Source of the DNA: an uncultured Bacteroidales bacterium
Lineage (GTDB): Bacteria > Bacteroidota > Bacteroidia > Bacteroidales > P3
NCBI GenBank assembly: GCA_947176875.1
Contig: CAMWSI010000086.1
Coordinates: 1-5,072, forward strand
Length of the DNA stretch: 5,072 bases
Direction: 5' to 3'
Below are positions 1 to 5,072 of the stretch, piece by piece (position 1 is the stretch's first letter; the number at the start of each line of letters is the position of its first letter). The notes under the pieces are model-generated. The model saw nothing but the letters and a program-made list of their open reading frames with translations. It made no database searches and had not been told where the DNA came from. The translations under genes were made by a program, and so were the position numbers.

Positions 1-43
1 ACACTGCTTATCTTCGGCAGCGTCATATGTGTATAAGAGACAT
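1..43 (+). other. Sequencing adapter carry-over (Nextera/Tn5 read-1 adapter and mosaic end), not genomic
   Basis: Positions 11-43 align without gaps to the Illumina Nextera read-1 transposase adapter. The 14-base primer part is at 11-24 and the 19-base Tn5 mosaic end at 25-43. Thirty of 33 bases match, and the three mismatches (13, 26, 43) are all T where the adapter has G. The core GTGTATAAGAGACA at 29-42 is exact. The first four bases, ACAC, also match the last bases of the P5 flow-cell arm that precedes the index, which would make 5-10 index remnant; that part is weaker. The adapter is known from library chemistry, and its position at the very start of the window implies that this is a contig end that was not trimmed. 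Genomic DNA begins at about 43 or 44. It is not a biological transposon end. Confidence 0.93.
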
Positions 44-44
44 G

Positions 45-3116
<3,072 letters not shown>

Positions 3117-3118
3117 TC

Positions 3119-3237
3119 GGCTTGTCATAAAGGCCAATCTGCGGCGTTATTATCGGGATTCGGGTTCAGTCACGTACTTCTGTACGCTCCTTTACCCTCA
3201 CCCTCAATGCCTTGCATCTTGACCTCTCTGACAAGCC
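3119..3237. repeat. Long imperfect inverted repeat / rod-like hairpin element between secA and prfB
   Basis: Two bases after the secA stop, GGCTTGTCA (3119-3127) is perfectly complementary to TGACAAGCC (3229-3237). The pairing continues inward in register. 3131-3133 pairs with 3223-3225, 3135-3137 with 3219-3221, and 3140-3142 with 3214-3216. After a two-base bulge (3212-3213), 3143-3148 pairs with 3206-3211, with one G-T pair. In the middle, CGTAC (3173-3177) and GTACG (3182-3186) form a second small hairpin with loop TTCT. GGG runs at 3155-3157 and 3162-3164 face CCC runs at 3201-3203 and 3195-3197. The whole can fold as one branched rod of about 119 nt. No open reading frame of note lies in it. 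It could be a dispersed palindromic (MITE- or REP-like) element, a structured RNA, or a 3' end of the secA mRNA. No T-tract follows, so it is not a standard intrinsic terminator. Confidence 0.6.
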
Positions 3238-3240
3238 TTA

Positions 3241-3281
3241 ATTTGAGTCAAATAGATTGTGTCACAATTGATATTGTGACA
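3241..3281. promoter_or_regulatory. Cluster of perfect dyads in the AT-rich prfB leader (candidate operator or leader hairpin)
   Basis: Three symmetric sequences lie within 41 bases directly upstream of prfB. The first is ATTTGA-G-TCAAAT at 3241-3253, with 6-bp arms. The second is ATTGTG-T-CACAAT at 3256-3268, also with 6-bp arms. The third is a 9-bp perfect inverted repeat, TGTCACAAT (3260-3268) and ATTGTGACA (3273-3281), with spacer TGAT. The block ends 21 bases before the prfB ATG. The stretch is much more AT-rich than the flanking genes, as expected for a promoter and leader in this phylum. The TCACAAT/ATTGTGA arms look like a dimeric regulator site, with some resemblance to Crp/Fnr-family half-sites, but the regulator is not known. 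In RNA the third repeat would form a 9-bp stem with a 4-base loop. A function is inferred, not shown. Confidence 0.45.
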
Positions 3282-3302
3282 TGATTTCATAAGCATGGGA
3301 CT

Positions 3303-4380
3303 ATGTACAACGAAGAGCAGATAAAGGATTTAGCGCAGCGGGTAGATGCGCTGAGGAGGTTTCTTTGACATCGAAGGCAAAGAAAAATTCGTAGCGGAAG
3401 AAGAACGCAAGACTCAGGCGGAAGATTTTTGGAACGACCCCAAACAGGCGCAGAAAACACTCAAGGGCATCCGTTCGCAGAAGACGTGGATAGAGGCTTA
3501 CGGGGCGTTGTGCCAGGCGCAGGATGAGGTTTCGGTCATGAGCGAGTTTCTGGAGGCCGGCGAAGCCGCCGAAGCGGACGTGGACGAAGCCTTGGATAAG
3601 TTCCGGAAACAGGTTGAGGAACTGGAGTTCAAGAAAATGCTTTCCGAGGAGGAAGACCGTCTCGGGGGCATGGTCACGATCAACTCCGGCGCGGGTGGCA
3701 CCGAGTCGCAGGATTGGGCGCAGATGCTCATGCGCATGTATATGCGTTGGGGCGAACGCCACGGCTATAAGGTCAGCGTTGTGGATTGTCAGGAGGGCGA
3801 GCAGGCCGGCATCAAGTCGGCCACGTTGGAATTCGAGGGGGATTTCGCCTACGGCTATCTCAAAAGCGAGAACGGCGTGCACCGTTTGGTGCGCATTTCG
3901 CCTTTCGACTCGGCGGCGCGCCGTCATACGTCTTTCGCTTCGGTCTATGCCTACCCCGTCATAGACGACAATATCGAGATAGAGGTCAATCCCGCCGACA
4001 TCACATGGGAAACCTACCGTTCGAGCGGCCCGGGCGGTCAGAATGTCAATAAGGTGGAGACGGCCGTGCGTCTGAGGCACGCGCCTACGGGCATCATCAT
4101 CGAATGCCAGATCACGCGCTCCCAGTTGCAGAACCGCGAGAAAGCCATGCAGATGCTTAAGTCTCAGCTATACGAGATCGAGATGCGCAAGAAGCGCGAG
4201 AAAATAGCCGAGATAGAGGGCAGTAAGAAGAAGATCGAGTGGGGGTCCCAGATCCGTTCGTATGTGTTGCAGCCTTACCGCATGGTCAAGGATTTGCGTT
4301 CGAACTACGAGACCTCCGATACGCAAAGCGTATTGGACGGCGACATAGACGAATTGATAAAGAGTGTATTGTTATTGTAA
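3303..4380 (+). CDS. prfB: Peptide chain release factor 2 (RF2), expressed by programmed +1 frameshift
   Basis: RF2 recognises UGA and UAA in the ribosomal A site and triggers hydrolysis of peptidyl-tRNA. The gene starts at ATG 3303 with [21 protein letters not shown], then meets an in-frame TGA at 3366. Skipping T3366 continues the reading frame as DIEGKEKF and on to TAA at 4378-4380. The CDS is join(3303-3365, 3367-4380), 358 residues, close to the 365 of E. coli RF2. The coiled-coil N-terminal domain is followed by the SPF codon-recognition tripeptide (residues 199-201, in [15 protein letters not shown]), which marks RF2 and not RF1, and by the catalytic GGQ loop (244-246, in [11 protein letters not shown]). 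ATG 3303 is the first start after an in-frame stop (TGA 3282). ATGs at 3281 and 3295 run into stops at once in other frames. There is no good Shine-Dalgarno before the start, as is usual in Bacteroidota. The gene is not broken: the internal stop is the family's own autoregulation. Confidence 0.97.
3354..3369 (+). promoter_or_regulatory. Programmed +1 ribosomal frameshift site of prfB
   Basis: The sequence AGGAGG-TTT-CTT-TGA-C has every known element of the RF2 recoding signal. It has an internal Shine-Dalgarno-like AGGAGG (3354-3359), a 3-base spacer, the slippery CTT Leu codon (3363-3365), the UGA stop (3366-3368), and a following C that makes a poor termination context. In the family, when RF2 is scarce the ribosome pauses at UGA, the tRNA-Leu slips from CUU to UUU, and translation continues in the +1 frame to make RF2. 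When RF2 is plentiful a 21-residue peptide is released. Spacing and bases match the classical E. coli site (AGGGGG-TAT-CTT-TGA-C) closely. Here the internal Shine-Dalgarno is, if anything, a better anti-SD match. It is notable in a phylum that seldom uses Shine-Dalgarno for initiation. Confidence 0.96.
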
Positions 4381-4391
4381 TAAGCAAGGAA

Positions 4392-5072
4392 ATGTTGGAG
4401 AAACCGATGACGATGCCGGAAACCGGTGCCTATGCGCTGACGATTATCGTGCCGGTGTATAACGAAGAAGACAATATGGCGGCTTTGGAAGCCCGTCTTT
4501 CGGCTTACTTGCCGACGGCATCCGTGCCGGCCTGCGTGCTGTTCGTCAATGACGGTTCCAAAGACGGCAGCCTGCGGCTCATCAAGGAAGTCTGTGCGCG
4601 CAATCCGCATTTTTACTATATCTCATTTGCGAAGAATGCGGGGTTGAGCGCGGCCATGAAAGCCGGCATAGATGTGGCCGTTTCGGACTACGTGGGCTAT
4701 ATGGATGCCGATTTGCAGACCACGCCCGAGGATTTCAACCTCCTTTTGCCGCATGTGGCCGATTATGCGCTGGTCATGGGTATGCGGGCCCACCGCAAGG
4801 ATTCCGTCTTCAAGAAGTTGCAATCCAAAATCGCCAACGGCTTCCGCCGCGCCATGACGCACGACGGCGTGAGCGACACGGGTTGTCCGCTCAAGGTCAT
4901 GCGGACCGACTATGCCAAGCGTGTGCCGTTCTTTACGGGCATGCACCGTTTTCTGCCGGCTTTGATACAATTGCAGGGCGGACAGGTCAAGGAAATAGCG
5001 GTGCGTCATTTTCCGCGGACGGCCGGCGTTTCCAAATACCATTTGTGGAACCGGCTCGTGGGGCCGTTCATG
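4392..5072 (+). CDS. Family 2 glycosyltransferase (polyprenyl-phosphate sugar transferase type), 3' end outside the window
   Basis: The frame is open from ATG 4392 to the window edge (227 residues, no stop). The fold signature is that of a GT-A family 2 enzyme: VPVYNEED (20-27) at the nucleotide-binding N-terminus, FVNDGSKDGS (51-60), KNAGLSAAMKAGID (81-94), the metal-binding DAD in YMDADLQTTPED (103-114), SDTGCPLKVMR (161-171), and HFPRTAGVSKY (206-216), the RxxGxSKY stretch typical of the dolichol/undecaprenyl-phosphate sugar transferase group (DPM1, GtrB, ArnC-like). Relatives usually continue with one or two C-terminal membrane helices, which would lie beyond the window. Enzymes of this group move a sugar from a nucleotide donor to a lipid phosphate at the inner membrane for envelope glycans; the exact sugar cannot be told. 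Alternative in-frame starts are ATG 4407, with GGAG 6 bases upstream, and ATG 4413. It begins 11 bases after prfB, so co-transcription is likely. Confidence 0.9.
   Translation, partial: MLEKPMTMPETGAYALTIIVPVYNEEDNMAALEARLSAYLPTASVPACVLFVNDGSKDGSLRLIKEVCARNPHFYYISFAKNAGLSAAMKAGIDVAVSDYVGYMDADLQTTPEDFNLLLPHVADYALVMGMRAHRKDSVFKKLQSKIANGFRRAMTHDGVSDTGCPLKVMRTDYAKRVPFFTGMHRFLPALIQLQGGQVKEIAVRHFPRTAGVSKYHLWNRLVGPFM
4397..4400 (+). promoter_or_regulatory. Possible ribosome binding site for an internal start of the glycosyltransferase
   Basis: GGAG at 4397-4400 sits 6 bases before ATG 4407, a workable Shine-Dalgarno spacing. In contrast, the AAGGA at 4386-4390 is only one base from ATG 4392, too close to help that start. 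If ATG 4407 is used, the protein begins MTMPETGAYALTIIVPVYNEE and loses five residues that carry no conserved motif. Bacteroidota often initiate without Shine-Dalgarno, so this does not decide the start. Confidence 0.3.

Noticed and set aside
1..43. A natural Tn5-like transposon end
   Set aside because: The match extends beyond the mosaic end into the synthetic Nextera primer sequence and sits at the very edge of the window, so library adapter is the better explanation.
3194..3205. Short tandem ACCCTC-ACCCTC as a repeat array or CRISPR-like unit
   Set aside because: There are only two 6-base copies, inside the hairpin element, with no spacer structure.
3229..3250. Intrinsic terminator for secA formed by the 3119-3237 hairpin
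   Set aside because: The spacer between the main arms is about 100 bases and no T-run follows the 3' arm.
3238..3300. A Bacteroidota-type promoter for prfB (TTTG at 3242 with a TAnnTTTG-like box near 3253 or 3272)
   Set aside because: The downstream box matches poorly and the spacing to TTTG is off in both cases. A promoter probably lies here, but I cannot place it.
3366..3368. In-frame TGA in prfB read as a nonsense mutation or frameshift pseudogene
   Set aside because: The surrounding AGGAGG-TTT-CTT-TGA-C is the known programmed frameshift signal and the downstream frame is intact to a full-length RF2.
3301..4080. A 259-residue open frame on the minus strand opposite prfB
   Set aside because: It lies wholly antisense to a well-supported gene, has no recognisable domain or start signal, and arises from the codon bias of prfB.
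4623..5042. A 139-residue open frame on the minus strand opposite the glycosyltransferase, and a 101-residue one at 4305-4610
   Set aside because: Both are shadows of the plus-strand glycosyltransferase frame, which carries clear family motifs through the whole region.

Overview
The window looks like the end of a contig from a fairly GC-rich member of the Bacteroidota, probably of the order Bacteroidales. The evidence is the SecA type (long form, with a large insertion and a C-terminal zinc-binding tail), the weak Shine-Dalgarno signals, and the AT-rich leader in front of prfB in an otherwise GC-rich sequence. A Rikenellaceae/Alistipes-like source would fit the base composition, but I cannot settle the genus from the sequence alone.

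Layout. Positions 1-43 are not genomic. They match the Illumina Nextera (Tn5) read-1 adapter plus mosaic end at 30 of 33 positions, so real genomic sequence starts at about 43-44. From there to 3116 is secA, which has lost its 5' end; the apparent ATG at 27 lies inside the adapter. Positions 3117-3302 are intergenic. This stretch holds a long imperfect inverted repeat with a perfect 9-bp terminal stem (3119-3237), then an AT-rich leader with a cluster of perfect dyads (3241-3281). Positions 3303-4380 are prfB (peptide chain release factor 2), read through a classic autoregulatory +1 frameshift at CTT-TGA-C (3363-3369). After 11 bases, a family 2 glycosyltransferase of the polyprenyl-phosphate sugar transferase type starts at 4392 and runs off the right edge of the window.

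How they fit together. All three genes are on the + strand. secA (protein export ATPase) and prfB (translation termination at UGA/UAA) are housekeeping genes. They are separated by a structured, probably regulatory gap, so prfB most likely has its own transcription start. prfB and the glycosyltransferase are close enough to be co-transcribed, but nothing suggests a shared function.

I found no CRISPR array, tRNA, rRNA, insertion-sequence transposase or defence system. The parts worth a second look are the adapter at the contig end, the intergenic hairpin element, the dyad cluster just ahead of prfB, and the prfB recoding site.
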